Shown: positions 42,588 to 53,244, numbered from the stretch's first letter. The stretch is 64,000 bases of DNA from Betaproteobacteria bacterium (GCA_016868195.1 VGHQ01000005.1:1-64000); one strand, 5' to 3'. Numbers and translations are program-made. The notes: generated by a model from the letters alone, not told the origin.

Positions 42588-44141
42588 TTATTGACGAATA
42601 AGGTAATCAAAGGCACCAAGAGAAGCTTTGGTCCCCTCTCCCATCGCAATGATAATCTGCTTATAAGGTACGGTTGTTACATCGCCTGCAGCAAACAAAC
42701 CTGGTAATGAAGACTGGTTGTGAGTATCAATAACAATTTCACCAAACTTTGAAAGTTCTACAGTGTTTTTAACAAAGTCTGTATTTGGTAATAATCCAAT
42801 CTGAATAAAAATACCCTCAAGCTCGATAGTTTTCTTCTCATTTGATATTCGATCTATATAAACCATGCCGCTCACCTTATCTTTACCGATCACTTCGGTA
42901 GTTTGCGCATTTAATATGACATCTACATTCGATAAACTATAAAGTCTTTTCTTTAGGATATCATCAGCTTTGAGTTCCGATGCAAACTCGAAAAGAGTGA
43001 CATGTCCAACAATATTCGCAAGATCAATTGCTGCCTCAACACCTGAGTTTCCACCTCCAATCACTGCAACATGTTTTCCTTTGAACAAAGGACCATCACA
43101 GTGAGGACAATATGCCACACCCTTACCTTTAAATTCTTTTTCGCCAGGAACGTTTAATTCTTTCCATCTTGCTCCGGTTGCAACAATCACTGATTTACTT
43201 TTAAGTCTCCCGCCATTTTCAAGTTCTATTTCAAATAATGAATCCAAAACATTTTTTTGAATACTTTTTGCACTTTGCAAATTCATAGTATCAACTTCAT
43301 ATTCTTTTACATGCTCTTCAAGGGCTGCAACTAATTTTGGGCCTTCAGTCGCTTTTACAGAAATAAAATTTTCTATGCCTAAGGTGTCCATCACTTGTCC
43401 ACCGAAACGCTCAGAAACAATACCCGTACGAATACCTTTTCGTGCGCTGTAAATTGCAGCCGATGCGCCTGCTGGGCCTCCCCCAATAATTAATACATCA
43501 TAAGCTTCTTTTTGAGATAATTTTTCAGCTTCTTTTAAGCTTGCGCTTGAATCAATCTTATTTACAATCTCCTCAAGCTCCATTCTTCCCTGGCCGAAAG
43601 TTTTTCCATTAAGGAAAATAGTTGGCACAGCCATAATCTGTTTATCTTCAACTTCTTTTTGGAATAATGCGCCATCAATCATCACATGAGAAATATTTGG
43701 ATTAATGATAGACATTGCATTTAATGCTTGAACAACATCAGGACAATTATGGCAACTTAATGAAATATAGGTTTCAAAATGAAACTTGCCTTCAATATTT
43801 TTAATTTGTTCTATTTTTTCAGCTTCTATTTTTAGAGGGTAGCCACTAGCTTGAAGAAGCGCTAAAACAAAAGATGTAAATTCATGCCCTGATGGAATAC
43901 CTGCGAAAGTGATACCTGTAACTTCTTTTTCTCTATTTACTTCAAACGAGGGAATTCTTTTAGAGGTATCTATTTCTTTACTTAAATTAATTTTTTCCGA
44001 CAAAGACCCAACTTCTTCTAACATCTCTATCATTTCTTTAGATGCTGGATTTTCGTCGACATAAGCCACAAGCTTGATTGGATCAACAAGCCTGGTCATA
44101 TATTCTTGAAGTTGATTTTTGATTGCTGAGTCTAGAGCCAT
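42588..44141 (-). CDS. ahpF: Alkyl hydroperoxide reductase subunit F
   Basis: N-terminal [17 protein letters not shown], redox CPHCDG; follows ahpC. Confidence 0.97.
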   Translation of the reverse strand: MALDSAIKNQLQEYMTRLVDPIKLVAYVDENPASKEMIEMLEEVGSLSEKINLSKEIDTSKRIPSFEVNREKEVTGITFAGIPSGHEFTSFVLALLQASGYPLKIEAEKIEQIKNIEGKFHFETYISLSCHNCPDVVQALNAMSIINPNISHVMIDGALFQKEVEDKQIMAVPTIFLNGKTFGQGRMELEEIVNKIDSSASLKEAEKLSQKEAYDVLIIGGGPAGASAAIYSARKGIRTGIVSERFGGQVMDTLGIENFISVKATEGPKLVAALEEHVKEYEVDTMNLQSAKSIQKNVLDSLFEIELENGGRLKSKSVIVATGARWKELNVPGEKEFKGKGVAYCPHCDGPLFKGKHVAVIGGGNSGVEAAIDLANIVGHVTLFEFASELKADDILKKRLYSLSNVDVILNAQTTEVIGKDKVSGMVYIDRISNEKKTIELEGIFIQIGLLPNTDFVKNTVELSKFGEIVIDTHNQSSLPGLFAAGDVTTVPYKQIIIAMGEGTKASLGAFDYLIRQ

Positions 44142-44176
44142 TATATTTCCTGAAATATTTGTCTAAATAAGAAATG

Positions 44177-44199
44177 CCCAGGCCAATATACGGCCTGGG
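44177..44199 (-). terminator. Intercistronic hairpin between ahpC and ahpF (possible partial terminator or processing site)
   Basis: Perfect 8-bp stem CCCAGGCC-gtatatt-GGCCTGGG, then moderately U-rich cauuucuuauuu on minus strand. Confidence 0.55.
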
Positions 44200-44213
44200 A
44201 TTTATTTTTCTAT

Positions 44214-44780
44214 TTAGATCTTACCTACAAGGTCTAATGATGGAGCAATTGTTTTAGCTCCTTCTTGCCATTTTGCTGGACATACTTGACCTGGATTGTT
44301 AGCTACATATTGTGCAGCTTTTAATTTACGCAATGTTTCTTTAACGTCACGCGCAATTGCATTGTCATGCACTTCCATTGTTTTAATTTCACCTTTTGGA
44401 TTAATGATGAAAGTACCACGCAATGCCAAGCCTTCTTCTTCGATATGTACTTCAAATGCACGTGTTAGTTGATGCGTAGGATCTCCAATTAATGGAAATT
44501 TTGCCTTACCAACAGCAGGTGAAGTCTCATGCCAAACTTTATGTGAAAAATGTGTATCAGTTGTCACAATGTATACTTCTGCGCCTACTTTTTGAAATTC
44601 TGCATAATGATCAGCTGCATCTTCAACTTCTGTTGGACAGTTAAATGTAAATGCGGCTGGCATAAAAATAAGAACTGACCATTTTCCTTTTAGATTTGCT
44701 TCTGTCACGTCAACAAACTTGCCATTGTGAAATGCTGTTGCTTTAAACGGTTTTACTTCAGTATTAACTAATGCAGACAT
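44214..44780 (-). CDS. ahpC: Alkyl hydroperoxide reductase subunit C (peroxiredoxin)
   Basis: FTFNCPTEVEDAADHYAEFQ, peroxidatic Cys; QVCPAKW resolving Cys. Confidence 0.97.
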   Translation of the reverse strand: MSALVNTEVKPFKATAFHNGKFVDVTEANLKGKWSVLIFMPAAFTFNCPTEVEDAADHYAEFQKVGAEVYIVTTDTHFSHKVWHETSPAVGKAKFPLIGDPTHQLTRAFEVHIEEEGLALRGTFIINPKGEIKTMEVHDNAIARDVKETLRKLKAAQYVANNPGQVCPAKWQEGAKTIAPSLDLVGKI

Positions 44781-44815
44781 CGTTTTCTCCTTCTTTGGTT
44801 GGTTAAAAAAAGGAG

Positions 44816-44844
44816 ATTATAGGTAAATCACGTTGATATGTATA
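44816..44844 (-). promoter_or_regulatory. Candidate promoter of ahpC
   Basis: Minus strand TATACA - 17 nt - TATAAT upstream of ahpC RBS (aaggag). Confidence 0.45.
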
Positions 44845-44860
44845 ATTAATTGTTATTATA

Positions 44861-44887
44861 TATATGATTTATATTATTTATCATATA
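44861..44887. repeat. Inverted repeat upstream of ahpC promoter
   Basis: TATATGAT-N11-ATCATATA, perfect 8-bp arms, about 16 bp upstream of the candidate -35. Confidence 0.6.
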
Positions 44888-44921
44888 ATGTAACAAAATT
44901 AAATTGATAAAAAATAATGTC

Positions 44922-46355
44922 TTATTTTTTATCTTTGATGTCTTCCAGACTATTTTCAAAAATCAATTGTTTCAAACGAGACTCTACAATTGATTTTTGA
45001 TAAAAGTTGCCATCTTTAGATTTTGCAGCAAATTCCATTTGCTCTATTGCTCTGGGCAAATTAAATTTACGGTAATAAGCTTCGGATTGCGCTTGGTATT
45101 GAAGTAATTCTTTGCCTTCTTTTGAATAGGCCTTAGAGAGCAATTCAAAGAAATAACTATCATCTGGATAAATATTTAACTTATCATTAATTAATTTTAT
45201 AGTTTTTTCTGGCTCATTTATCATTAAATAAAGCTCTGCTAATCCGTAAATTAAGGCTCGATGATTAGGGTATAAATTTAAAGCTTTTAAATATAGGTTT
45301 AATGCTTGGGCTGGATGATTAGTTGCGACCTCTAATTTACATGTGAGTGTTTCAATAAGCACATCCCTTTTAGCATTTATTTTTAACCACTCAACCTCTT
45401 GTCTGGCTTTAATAAAATCATTTTTTCTCATGTATGCTGTTGCTAGACCATATCGTTCAGCAGCTTCGTTCATAAAGCGCTTATCTTTAATGCTTCCTTC
45501 AAACTCATCAACTGCAGATTGTGGTGTACCATTTGCGGCTCTCAATTTTGATTTGATGTATACAAAATCTGGATTATCCTGTATTTGTCTATAACGAGTC
45601 TCTTTAACTCTGTTTGACATATCACTTATACGTTCAGTTGTAATTGGGTGTGTTCTTAAGAAGCTGGGCGCAGCACCTTCTGAAAAACGTGACCCCTTTT
45701 GAAGCGTCGCGAAGAACGAAACCATTGCGCGACCATCAAAACCTGCGTCCGTTAAAATTTGGAACCCCACACGATCTGCTTCTTTTTCATGATCTCTTGT
45801 GTAGTCTAATTGTTTTTGAACGCCCATCGCTGAGGCTGCAGTCATAGTTCCAGCTGATAATTGTGGATTTGCTCTTGCCACAAGAAGTGCTAAAGCAATG
45901 CCTAGTATACTTTTAATCGAGTCGTTTTTCTGCTGTGCAATCATTCTTGGCAAATGCCTTTGTGTTACGTGGGCAATTTCATGGCCCAATACGCTAGCAA
46001 CCTCTGATTCACTATTTGCGGCTAAGATTAAACCTGTGTGAACGCCAATTACACCCCCAAGCATCGCAAAAGCATTAATAGAAGATTCATTCACTACAAA
46101 AAAATTAAACTGTTGTGTTTTATTGGGGCTATATGCCACTAATCTATTTCCCAAATTTTTAAGATAATCAATTACTTCAATATCCTGAACAATTTCAGGA
46201 CTAACTGCGACTTCTCTTAAAATAGCTTTAGCAATAGCTTGCTCTTCTTTGGCAGAAATAATGAGTTGCGAAGAATCACCTAAATCGGGTAATTCGTTGG
46301 CAAAAACAGATAGACAACAAAAAAAACTCGTTAATAATGTAATTTTAAATTTCAT
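44922..46355 (-). CDS. bepA: M48 metalloprotease with TPR repeats (BepA/YfgC-like)
   Basis: HEIAHVTQRH zinc motif, signal peptide, TPR-like C-terminus; start set near MKFKITL. Confidence 0.92.
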   Translation of the reverse strand: MKFKITLLTSFFCCLSVFANELPDLGDSSQLIISAKEEQAIAKAILREVAVSPEIVQDIEVIDYLKNLGNRLVAYSPNKTQQFNFFVVNESSINAFAMLGGVIGVHTGLILAANSESEVASVLGHEIAHVTQRHLPRMIAQQKNDSIKSILGIALALLVARANPQLSAGTMTAASAMGVQKQLDYTRDHEKEADRVGFQILTDAGFDGRAMVSFFATLQKGSRFSEGAAPSFLRTHPITTERISDMSNRVKETRYRQIQDNPDFVYIKSKLRAANGTPQSAVDEFEGSIKDKRFMNEAAERYGLATAYMRKNDFIKARQEVEWLKINAKRDVLIETLTCKLEVATNHPAQALNLYLKALNLYPNHRALIYGLAELYLMINEPEKTIKLINDKLNIYPDDSYFFELLSKAYSKEGKELLQYQAQSEAYYRKFNLPRAIEQMEFAAKSKDGNFYQKSIVESRLKQLIFENSLEDIKDKK

Positions 46356-46424
46356 CATTGGTATGATACCTAGATTAATAATCACTTAATACCGAAGTTT
46401 GCGAATATAAGCTAATTAAATTTT

Positions 46425-46937
46425 ATGAAAAAACTTACTCACATTAATCAAAAAGGTGATGCACAACTTGTAGATATTTCCGATAAAGCTGTTACACAGA
46501 GAAAAGCAATTGCAGAGGGATCAATACAATTAAACAAACAAACTTTAAAATTAATTCAAGATAATTTAATTAAAAAAGGTGATGTTCTTAATACCGCAAG
46601 AATTGCCGGCATTCAGGCGGCAAAAAAAACTTGGGAGCTCATTCCGCTTTGTCACACAATTAATTTATCTAAAATCGATATTAACTTTAGTATTGATAAA
46701 AAAAATAATGTCATTACATGTCAATCATCATGTGAATGTTTAGCACAAACTGGTCTTGAGATGGAAGCTCTCTCAGCCGTCAGCATTGCCCTCCTCACTA
46801 TTTATGACATGGTGAAAGCAGTAGACCGTACGATGGTCATCTCAAATATCCACTTAGTGGAAAAGTCTGGAGGACGCTCAGGGCTCTATAAACGAGGTGA
46901 GAGACTCAATAAAACAAGGTCCAAAGAATTAAAATAA
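46425..46937 (+). CDS. moaC: Cyclic pyranopterin monophosphate synthase
   Basis: ARIAGIQAAKKTWELIPLCHTINLSKI, GLEMEALSAVSIALLTIYDM. Confidence 0.96.
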   Translation: MKKLTHINQKGDAQLVDISDKAVTQRKAIAEGSIQLNKQTLKLIQDNLIKKGDVLNTARIAGIQAAKKTWELIPLCHTINLSKIDINFSIDKKNNVITCQSSCECLAQTGLEMEALSAVSIALLTIYDMVKAVDRTMVISNIHLVEKSGGRSGLYKRGERLNKTRSKELK

Positions 46938-46977
46938 AAGATTGTTTGTCCAATCCTATTCCATACAAAGAAATATT

Positions 46978-47376
46978 TTAATCATCCTCAGTGTAAGGAA
47001 AACGAACATGACCATACCGCACTATTAGGATAGCTACAGCAATAAGTAATACTGAACCTGAAATAGCAAACATCTTGAATGCATCAATTTGTGCAATATC
47101 TAATACAAGAAAACGAGCTAGTGCAATTATTCCGATGTACAAAGGATAGCGCACAGGTAGATTTCCTGAACCCAAATAATGATTTAACATCGACATCACT
47201 TCTAAGTACAAGAAAAGCATTAATAAATCACCAACCGCTATTGTGCGGGCTTGCCAAATATGCTCGATCTCTTGAAAGACTCCAAAAATAGTTCCTACAG
47301 CAATCACAATTAAAACAGCTTGCCCTACTAATGAAAGGCTTCGCTGAGCAAACTTGCTAAATTTATTAGGTTTCAT
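46978..47376 (-). CDS. PsiE-like phosphate-starvation-inducible membrane protein
   Basis: Four-TM PsiE-type sequence (LFLYLEVMSMLNHYLGSGNLPVRYPLYIGIIALARFLVLD). Confidence 0.85.
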   Translation of the reverse strand: MKPNKFSKFAQRSLSLVGQAVLIVIAVGTIFGVFQEIEHIWQARTIAVGDLLMLFLYLEVMSMLNHYLGSGNLPVRYPLYIGIIALARFLVLDIAQIDAFKMFAISGSVLLIAVAILIVRYGHVRFPYTEDD

Positions 47377-47409
47377 AATTTTTATTCTTAATTTTAAATC
47401 TTTTAAATT

Positions 47410-48024
47410 TTAAAATTTAACCATCAATTCATTTCTTCTCAGAAATGGCAATGTCCAAGGCGGATTATAACGGGCTAGTATAACATGGCCTTTGGGTTCT
47501 AAATTTCTCTTTCTCATTTCTTCATTAAGTAGATTTAACATTTCTACATATTTTCTTTCTCGAACTAGACCGGAGAATGTAATAACTGCAAATTTTTCTG
47601 TAGGGACTTCTATGATTTTCACTTCAGGATTGTTAGGTACGGGAAGCGTATCTTTTGAATATTGCTTTGGCATATTAAAACTAATATACCAACCCCTTTC
47701 TGTCTCTTCCGAAACAACCGGCGTCGTCATATCAATTTTTTCAGAAGCATCGCGAGTAACTACTGGAGCAGTCATATCAATTTTTTTTGAACCCTCTTTT
47801 GTTTTATTATTTCCAAAAATAAAATCGGCTAACAATCGAAACCCTTTACTTGATGCGCTATCAAATGTGCCGGTAACAAGAACTTGAGCTATTAACTTCG
47901 GCTGGTACTCTCTTATTTCAAATAGATCTTTTTTTTCAATACTGATGAATTCTGGTTCTTCAATCGCCATAACAGTAAAGCTCGTAAAAAACAAAATGAA
48001 AGCTGTAAAAATAATGATGCGCAT
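47410..48024 (-). CDS. SOUL family haem-binding protein, exported
   Basis: EIREYQPKLIAQV, KIDMTAPVV and KIDMTTPVV SOUL motifs; signal peptide. Confidence 0.88.
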   Translation of the reverse strand: MRIIIFTAFILFFTSFTVMAIEEPEFISIEKKDLFEIREYQPKLIAQVLVTGTFDSASSKGFRLLADFIFGNNKTKEGSKKIDMTAPVVTRDASEKIDMTTPVVSEETERGWYISFNMPKQYSKDTLPVPNNPEVKIIEVPTEKFAVITFSGLVRERKYVEMLNLLNEEMRKRNLEPKGHVILARYNPPWTLPFLRRNELMVKF

Positions 48025-48029
48025 AATAC

Positions 48030-49043
48030 CTATCCATTTAAAGTGATTAAATCACAAATTTTTCTTGCCGCCTTAGGAGCCATCGTCAATCCATAACGAT
48101 AATGACCTACATTTAAGTATACATTATTATATTTATGATGCTTTTCTATCATAGGCACATTGCCTTCGGACCCTGGCCTTAAGCCGCTCCACTGATTTTC
48201 AATATTATAGTTTTTTAAAACTGGCATTAAAGACTCGGCTTTCTGTTGAAGATAATGCCTAGCCTCTCCTGTAATTCCTTTATCAAACCCAACATCCTCT
48301 TTTGTGCTCCCAGCAAGAATTACACCGTCCTGTCTTTGTACTAAATAAAAATCATCTTTATAAATAATATATGGCAATTTTTCTTTGATAGAAGGATATT
48401 GAATAAGCTGCCCTCTGATAGGTTTAATTTTTGGCATATCAATTTCATTTAAAACACATGAGCTCCATGCACCTGAGGCTACAACATAATAATCTGCTTC
48501 TAAATTAAGGCCACTTTCAGTTTGCAGACAATGGATAAAATCATTTGAATCTACAATAGGGCTAACTTTTTGATGCTCCATCATGACAATATTGTTTTTT
48601 AATAAATATGTTTTTAACGCTTTGAGTAAACGAGGATTTCTTATTTGGGCCACGAGTGGCAAAAATAAGCACGATGTTCTATCGACTTGAACTTGCTGAA
48701 TTTCAATATGATTTTTCTGACACCAACTTATTGCATCATCTTTATCATTGATATCGTAAATCAACATACCTGATTCAATCCATTCAGGATCAATACCTGT
48801 ATCTTTTTTTAGAATCTCAGAAAGTTGATAATAAAAATCGGCACTACCGAAACATAGATTATTTACATTTTCTTGATAATTCCAAGGCAACAAAGGGAAG
48901 AGAATGCCAGCTGCTGCCCAAGAAGCTTCCTGACCAATAGCACTCTGATCGAGCAGAGTGACCTCATATCCTTTTTCAATAAGAAAAAAAGAGGTTATAC
49001 ATCCCACAATACCGCCGCCAATGACAGCAACTTTTTTTGTCAT
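48030..49043 (-). CDS. thiO: Glycine oxidase ThiO-like FAD oxidoreductase
   Basis: VIGGGIVGCITSFFLIEKGYEVTLLDQ...GQEASWAAAGIL; DAO fold. Confidence 0.88.
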   Translation of the reverse strand: MTKKVAVIGGGIVGCITSFFLIEKGYEVTLLDQSAIGQEASWAAAGILFPLLPWNYQENVNNLCFGSADFYYQLSEILKKDTGIDPEWIESGMLIYDINDKDDAISWCQKNHIEIQQVQVDRTSCLFLPLVAQIRNPRLLKALKTYLLKNNIVMMEHQKVSPIVDSNDFIHCLQTESGLNLEADYYVVASGAWSSCVLNEIDMPKIKPIRGQLIQYPSIKEKLPYIIYKDDFYLVQRQDGVILAGSTKEDVGFDKGITGEARHYLQQKAESLMPVLKNYNIENQWSGLRPGSEGNVPMIEKHHKYNNVYLNVGHYRYGLTMAPKAARKICDLITLNG

Positions 49044-49046
49044 GCT

Positions 49047-51020
49047 CTATTTGCCAGTCAGTATATATTTTTCTAAAGCATCAAGTTTATCTGCTAACCC
49101 CAATACCACAAGAATATCGCCTGCAGATAAAACGATGTCATCTCTGGGTTCTATATCTTCCAACATATTGGGGCGCCTCAAATATTTAAGCTCGACATTA
49201 AACATGGCGAATGGAATTTGCATAAGTTTCCAAGAATAAACATGTGATTTTTCATTAATTTCAATTCCATGTAACCTTAATTGAGGTTCAGTCACTTCAG
49301 GCTCTGCATCTGACATACCACCAAAATAACCTCTAAACATTTTGTAACGTTCTTCTCTAAAAGAGCGGATTCGCTTCACAACTCGATTGAGAGGAACGCC
49401 TAAAACAACAAGTGCATGAGAAGCTAACATTAAACTACCTTCTAAAATTTCTGGAACAACTTCACTTGCACCAGCATTTCTAATATCGTCCATATGTGTA
49501 TCATCTAGCGTCCTTACAATTACTGGTATATTTTTATATGTATCTTGAATAACATGCAGTACTTTCATTGAAGCTCTTAAATCAGCATAACTAATCACAA
49601 GCGCTTTAGCTGTTCTAATCCCTGCAGCCTCTAAGACAACTCTTCGACTTGCATCACCATACATTACATTTTCTCCACCAGTCGATGCCTCATTCACTCG
49701 ACTTGGATCAATATCAATCGCGATAAAAGGAATGTTCTCTTCTTTTAAAAAGCGCCCTAAGTACTGTCCACTTCTACCATAACCACACAAAATTACATGG
49801 TCCTCTAAAGTGCGGCCTATTGATTGAATCGCTTGTACTGTGTCTGCACTATTACGGTTATAGCTTTTTGATAAATAACGCGCAATACGTCCGTTATATT
49901 GAATGATAAACGGAGCTAGTATCATTGACAGTAATGCAGCGGCAAGGATAATTTGGAATGTATGAGTTCCGATTAAATGGCCTTCTCTGGCGAGTGCCAA
50001 AATCACAAAACTAAACTCCCCTGCTTGTGCCAGGATAAGTCCAGTTCTAATACCTACACCAATTTCATAATTAAATAATCTTGCCAGCAACATAATCACA
50101 AAAGCCTTGAATAAAATAAATCCCAAAGTAATTAAAATGACAAAACCAATATTCGATGCAAGTTCGTCAAGATTAAGCAACATGCCAATGCTGATGAAGA
50201 AGAGACCTAATAAAATATCTCTAAAAGCTGCAATATCTGATTCAACCTGATAGCGATAACGTGTCTCAGAAATTAACATACCAGCCATAAACGCTCCAAT
50301 CCCATAAGATAATCCTGCCATCTCGCTTGCGAAGGAAAATAAGAGCGTAACCATCAACACATTCATAATGAATAATTCACGTGACCTTTGATTAGCGACC
50401 ATAGCAAACCAGGAATTCATTAAAGGTCTACCAAATTTAAAAAGAATGGAAAATAAAAAGACTGCTTTTAAAAGTGACATTAAAAATACATTACTAATAT
50501 CATTCGCAGAGGCTCCAAGCGCTGGGATCAGTATTAAGATTGGAATAACTGCTATATCTTGAAAGAGCAAAATACCAATAGCCAATCGACCATGTCTTGA
50601 ATTCAAATCAACCCGCTCCATTAGTATTTTTGAAACAATAGCCGTTGACGACATAGTAAATGCACTTCCAATTACGAATGCTGAAGTTAAATGAAGCCCT
50701 AACCACCAAGCAACACCTATAGAAGTAAATAAAGTAATGAGAACCTGTGCACCGCCTAAACCGAAAAGGATATGCCTCATGGAATAAAGTTTTGGCAAGC
50801 TAAACTCAAGCCCAATACTGAACATCAAAAACACAATGCCAAATTCTGCAAAATGTCGACCAGATTCGGAGTCAGGTAACAGACCAATTAAATGAGGCCC
50901 TAAAATTAAACCTACAACAAAGTAGGCAATCATTGCAGGTAATTTTAAATATCGAAATAGTCCAACCAGTAAAACTGAGCTGACGAGCAAAATAAGAACT
51001 AAAGGCAGAGAGTCAAACAT
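49047..51020 (-). CDS. Monovalent cation:proton antiporter-2 (KefB/KefC-like) with TrkA-N and TrkA-C domains
   Basis: CPA2 TM domain, HVILCGYGRSGQYLGRFL RCK motif, C-terminal TrkA-C. Confidence 0.93.
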   Translation of the reverse strand: MFDSLPLVLILLVSSVLLVGLFRYLKLPAMIAYFVVGLILGPHLIGLLPDSESGRHFAEFGIVFLMFSIGLEFSLPKLYSMRHILFGLGGAQVLITLFTSIGVAWWLGLHLTSAFVIGSAFTMSSTAIVSKILMERVDLNSRHGRLAIGILLFQDIAVIPILILIPALGASANDISNVFLMSLLKAVFLFSILFKFGRPLMNSWFAMVANQRSRELFIMNVLMVTLLFSFASEMAGLSYGIGAFMAGMLISETRYRYQVESDIAAFRDILLGLFFISIGMLLNLDELASNIGFVILITLGFILFKAFVIMLLARLFNYEIGVGIRTGLILAQAGEFSFVILALAREGHLIGTHTFQIILAAALLSMILAPFIIQYNGRIARYLSKSYNRNSADTVQAIQSIGRTLEDHVILCGYGRSGQYLGRFLKEENIPFIAIDIDPSRVNEASTGGENVMYGDASRRVVLEAAGIRTAKALVISYADLRASMKVLHVIQDTYKNIPVIVRTLDDTHMDDIRNAGASEVVPEILEGSLMLASHALVVLGVPLNRVVKRIRSFREERYKMFRGYFGGMSDAEPEVTEPQLRLHGIEINEKSHVYSWKLMQIPFAMFNVELKYLRRPNMLEDIEPRDDIVLSAGDILVVLGLADKLDALEKYILTGK

Positions 51021-51110
51021 TCATTTATCCAAGATTAATCAATAATTTTTGGGTTTAAAGTACATATAAACCCTTTTACACGAGTATCTATTACCCTCTA
51101 CAATATCACT

Positions 51111-52091
51111 ATGACCAAGACATCATCAAAAAATACGCTCGAACGCGCCCGTCAAGTCCTTGAAATTGAAGCACAAGAAATATCATCCTTAGCAAATAGG
51201 CTTGATGATCATTTCGTCAATGCTGTTCAGCTCATTTTACATTGCGATGGTAGAGTTGTGGTAAGTGGAATGGGAAAATCAGGGCATATTGGAAGAAAAT
51301 TAGCATCTACTTTTGCCAGCACAGGCACTCCTAGCTTCTTTATGCATCCTGCTGAAGCCAGTCATGGTGATCTCGGCATGATCACATCTAATGATGTAGT
51401 CATTTTTCTATCAAATTCTGGAAAAAGTGACGAGCTCATATCAATTCTCCCTGTCATTAAAAGAATTGGCGCAAAAATTATTTCAATTACAGGCAATAGC
51501 AATTCCGAACTGGCAAAAGAATCTGAAATTCACTTAAGTGCTCAGGTATCCCAAGAAGCATGCCCTTTGGGGCTTTCTCCCACAGCGAGCTCCACAGCGT
51601 CTCTTGCTCTGGGAGATGCACTCGCCATTTGTGTTCTTGATCAAAGAGCATTTACAGCTGAAGATTTTGCTCGATCACATCCAGGTGGCAGTCTAGGCAA
51701 AAGACAAGTCGTTCGAGTAAGAGACATTATGAGAAATGCTGATCAAGTACCATCTATTCATGACTACGCGCTACTTTCTGATGCAGTCCTTGAAATATCC
51801 CTCAAAGGATTAGGTTTTACAGCAATCGTAGATAAAGAGTCTAAACCAATTGGTATCTTTACAGATGGAGATTTAAGAAGACAGCTTTCTAAAAAAATAG
51901 ATTATGAAACACAGTCCATCAAAGAAATTATGAATAAAAATCCAAAAACAATATTTGATGATCAAATTATTATTGATGCGATTAATCTTATGGAAACGAA
52001 CAAAATTAATGGGATCCTTGTCGTCAATAGAGAATTCAAATTAGTAGGTGCTTTTAATATGCATGATCTTTTTAAGGCGAAAGTGATTTAA
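51111..52091 (+). CDS. kdsD: D-arabinose 5-phosphate isomerase
   Basis: SIS domain (VVSGMGKSGHIGRKLASTFASTGTPSFFMHPAEASHGDLGM) plus CBS pair. Confidence 0.96.
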   Translation: MTKTSSKNTLERARQVLEIEAQEISSLANRLDDHFVNAVQLILHCDGRVVVSGMGKSGHIGRKLASTFASTGTPSFFMHPAEASHGDLGMITSNDVVIFLSNSGKSDELISILPVIKRIGAKIISITGNSNSELAKESEIHLSAQVSQEACPLGLSPTASSTASLALGDALAICVLDQRAFTAEDFARSHPGGSLGKRQVVRVRDIMRNADQVPSIHDYALLSDAVLEISLKGLGFTAIVDKESKPIGIFTDGDLRRQLSKKIDYETQSIKEIMNKNPKTIFDDQIIIDAINLMETNKINGILVVNREFKLVGAFNMHDLFKAKVI

Positions 52092-52618
52092 TGGATTCTA
52101 AACTCAAGGCTCGGGCGCAAAAAATTAAACTTGTTATTTTTGATGTTGATGGCGTAATGACAGATGGCTCACTCTTTATTGGCGACGATGGACAAGAATA
52201 TAAAATGTTCAACACACAAGATGGCTTAGGTATGCGATTACTTAAAAAAAGTGGAATTAAAATCGCGATTATTACTGGTCGTAATTCCAATAGTGTGCTG
52301 ATGCGTGCCGAAAATCTTGAAGTCGATTACTTTTATCAAGGTATTTCAGATAAAAAAGAAGCATTTATTGATCTCATCAAAAAAACAGGATTCAAAACAG
52401 AAGAGTGTGCATTTATGGGAGATGATATTGTAGATTTACCTCCCATGTTGCAATCGGGTCTGGCTATTACAGTCCCAGCAGGTCATGATGAGGTTAAAAA
52501 AATTGCGCATTTTATTACAGAAAAAATTGCTGGTTATGGAGCAGTTCGGGAAGCTTGTGATTTTATTATGAAAGCACAGGGCACATATAACTCCAATATT
52601 GCACCTTACTTTAAATGA
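52091..52618 (+). CDS. kdsC: KDO 8-phosphate phosphatase
   Basis: VIFDVDGVMTDGSLF HAD motif; kdsD-kdsC order. Confidence 0.96.
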   Translation: MDSKLKARAQKIKLVIFDVDGVMTDGSLFIGDDGQEYKMFNTQDGLGMRLLKKSGIKIAIITGRNSNSVLMRAENLEVDYFYQGISDKKEAFIDLIKKTGFKTEECAFMGDDIVDLPPMLQSGLAITVPAGHDEVKKIAHFITEKIAGYGAVREACDFIMKAQGTYNSNIAPYFK

Positions 52619-53244
52619 TCAATCGCTTCTCTGTTTTATTTCCTACTCTATTTGCTGCAATCTTGGCTTTTATTTCTTATTGGGTTCAAGTTTCTGTTGA
52701 CAATGAGAGCGAAAAAATAGGCAACAAATTAAGTAATAGTCCTGATTATTTTTTAACTAACTTCAAAACAACTCAAACTGAGCAAGATGGATCCATTCGT
52801 TTTATTTTATCAGCAAATGAGATGGTTCACTTTGTTAAAGATGATACTACGCGCTTAAAAAAACCATTTTTTATTAGTTACAAAAATAATTTACCTAGTT
52901 CACAAATTGAAGGTAACCTTGGTCTTATATCAACTGATGGTGAAGAAGTGCAGATGATTGACAATGTAAAAGTAGCTCGTCTCGAAACAGAAACAAAACC
53001 AAAGATGGAGCTTTTTACAGACCAATTAACTGTATTGCCTCATAAGGACCAAGCATTTACAAAAAGCCCAGTTCGTATTGTTCAAGAACCTAAAACTGTC
53101 GTCAATGCAATTGGCATGAAATATGATAAAAAAAATGGAATAATAACCTTGCTAGAAAAAGTTCGTGTGCATTATGAAAAGCCAGCGAAGAAAAGTAATT
53201 TAACTCCTCATCCAATTATTCAAAGTAAGAAACTAAAAAAATAA
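52615..53244 (+). CDS. lptC: LPS export protein LptC
   Basis: N-terminal TM and LptC-like periplasmic domain; cluster context. Confidence 0.9.
   Translation: MINRFSVLFPTLFAAILAFISYWVQVSVDNESEKIGNKLSNSPDYFLTNFKTTQTEQDGSIRFILSANEMVHFVKDDTTRLKKPFFISYKNNLPSSQIEGNLGLISTDGEEVQMIDNVKVARLETETKPKMELFTDQLTVLPHKDQAFTKSPVRIVQEPKTVVNAIGMKYDKKNGIITLLEKVRVHYEKPAKKSNLTPHPIIQSKKLKK

Noticed and set aside
44821-44921. Possible OxyR box upstream of ahpC
   Set aside because: No convincing ATAG-N7-CTAT pattern by eye; only the palindrome is reported
46360-46370. GGTATGATACC palindrome between bepA and moaC
   Set aside because: Only 5-bp arms around one base; expected by chance at this length
46945-46960. GATTG-N6-CAATC hairpin between moaC and the PsiE-like gene
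   Set aside because: Five-bp weak stem with no clear T-run; cannot be supported as a terminator
47700-47790. Near-duplicate KIDMTAPVV / KIDMTTPVV motif in the SOUL protein
   Set aside because: Paired motifs of this type are normal in the SOUL family; not a recent duplication
47492-47887. 131-aa + strand ORF
   Set aside because: Antisense to the SOUL-family gene; no recognisable features
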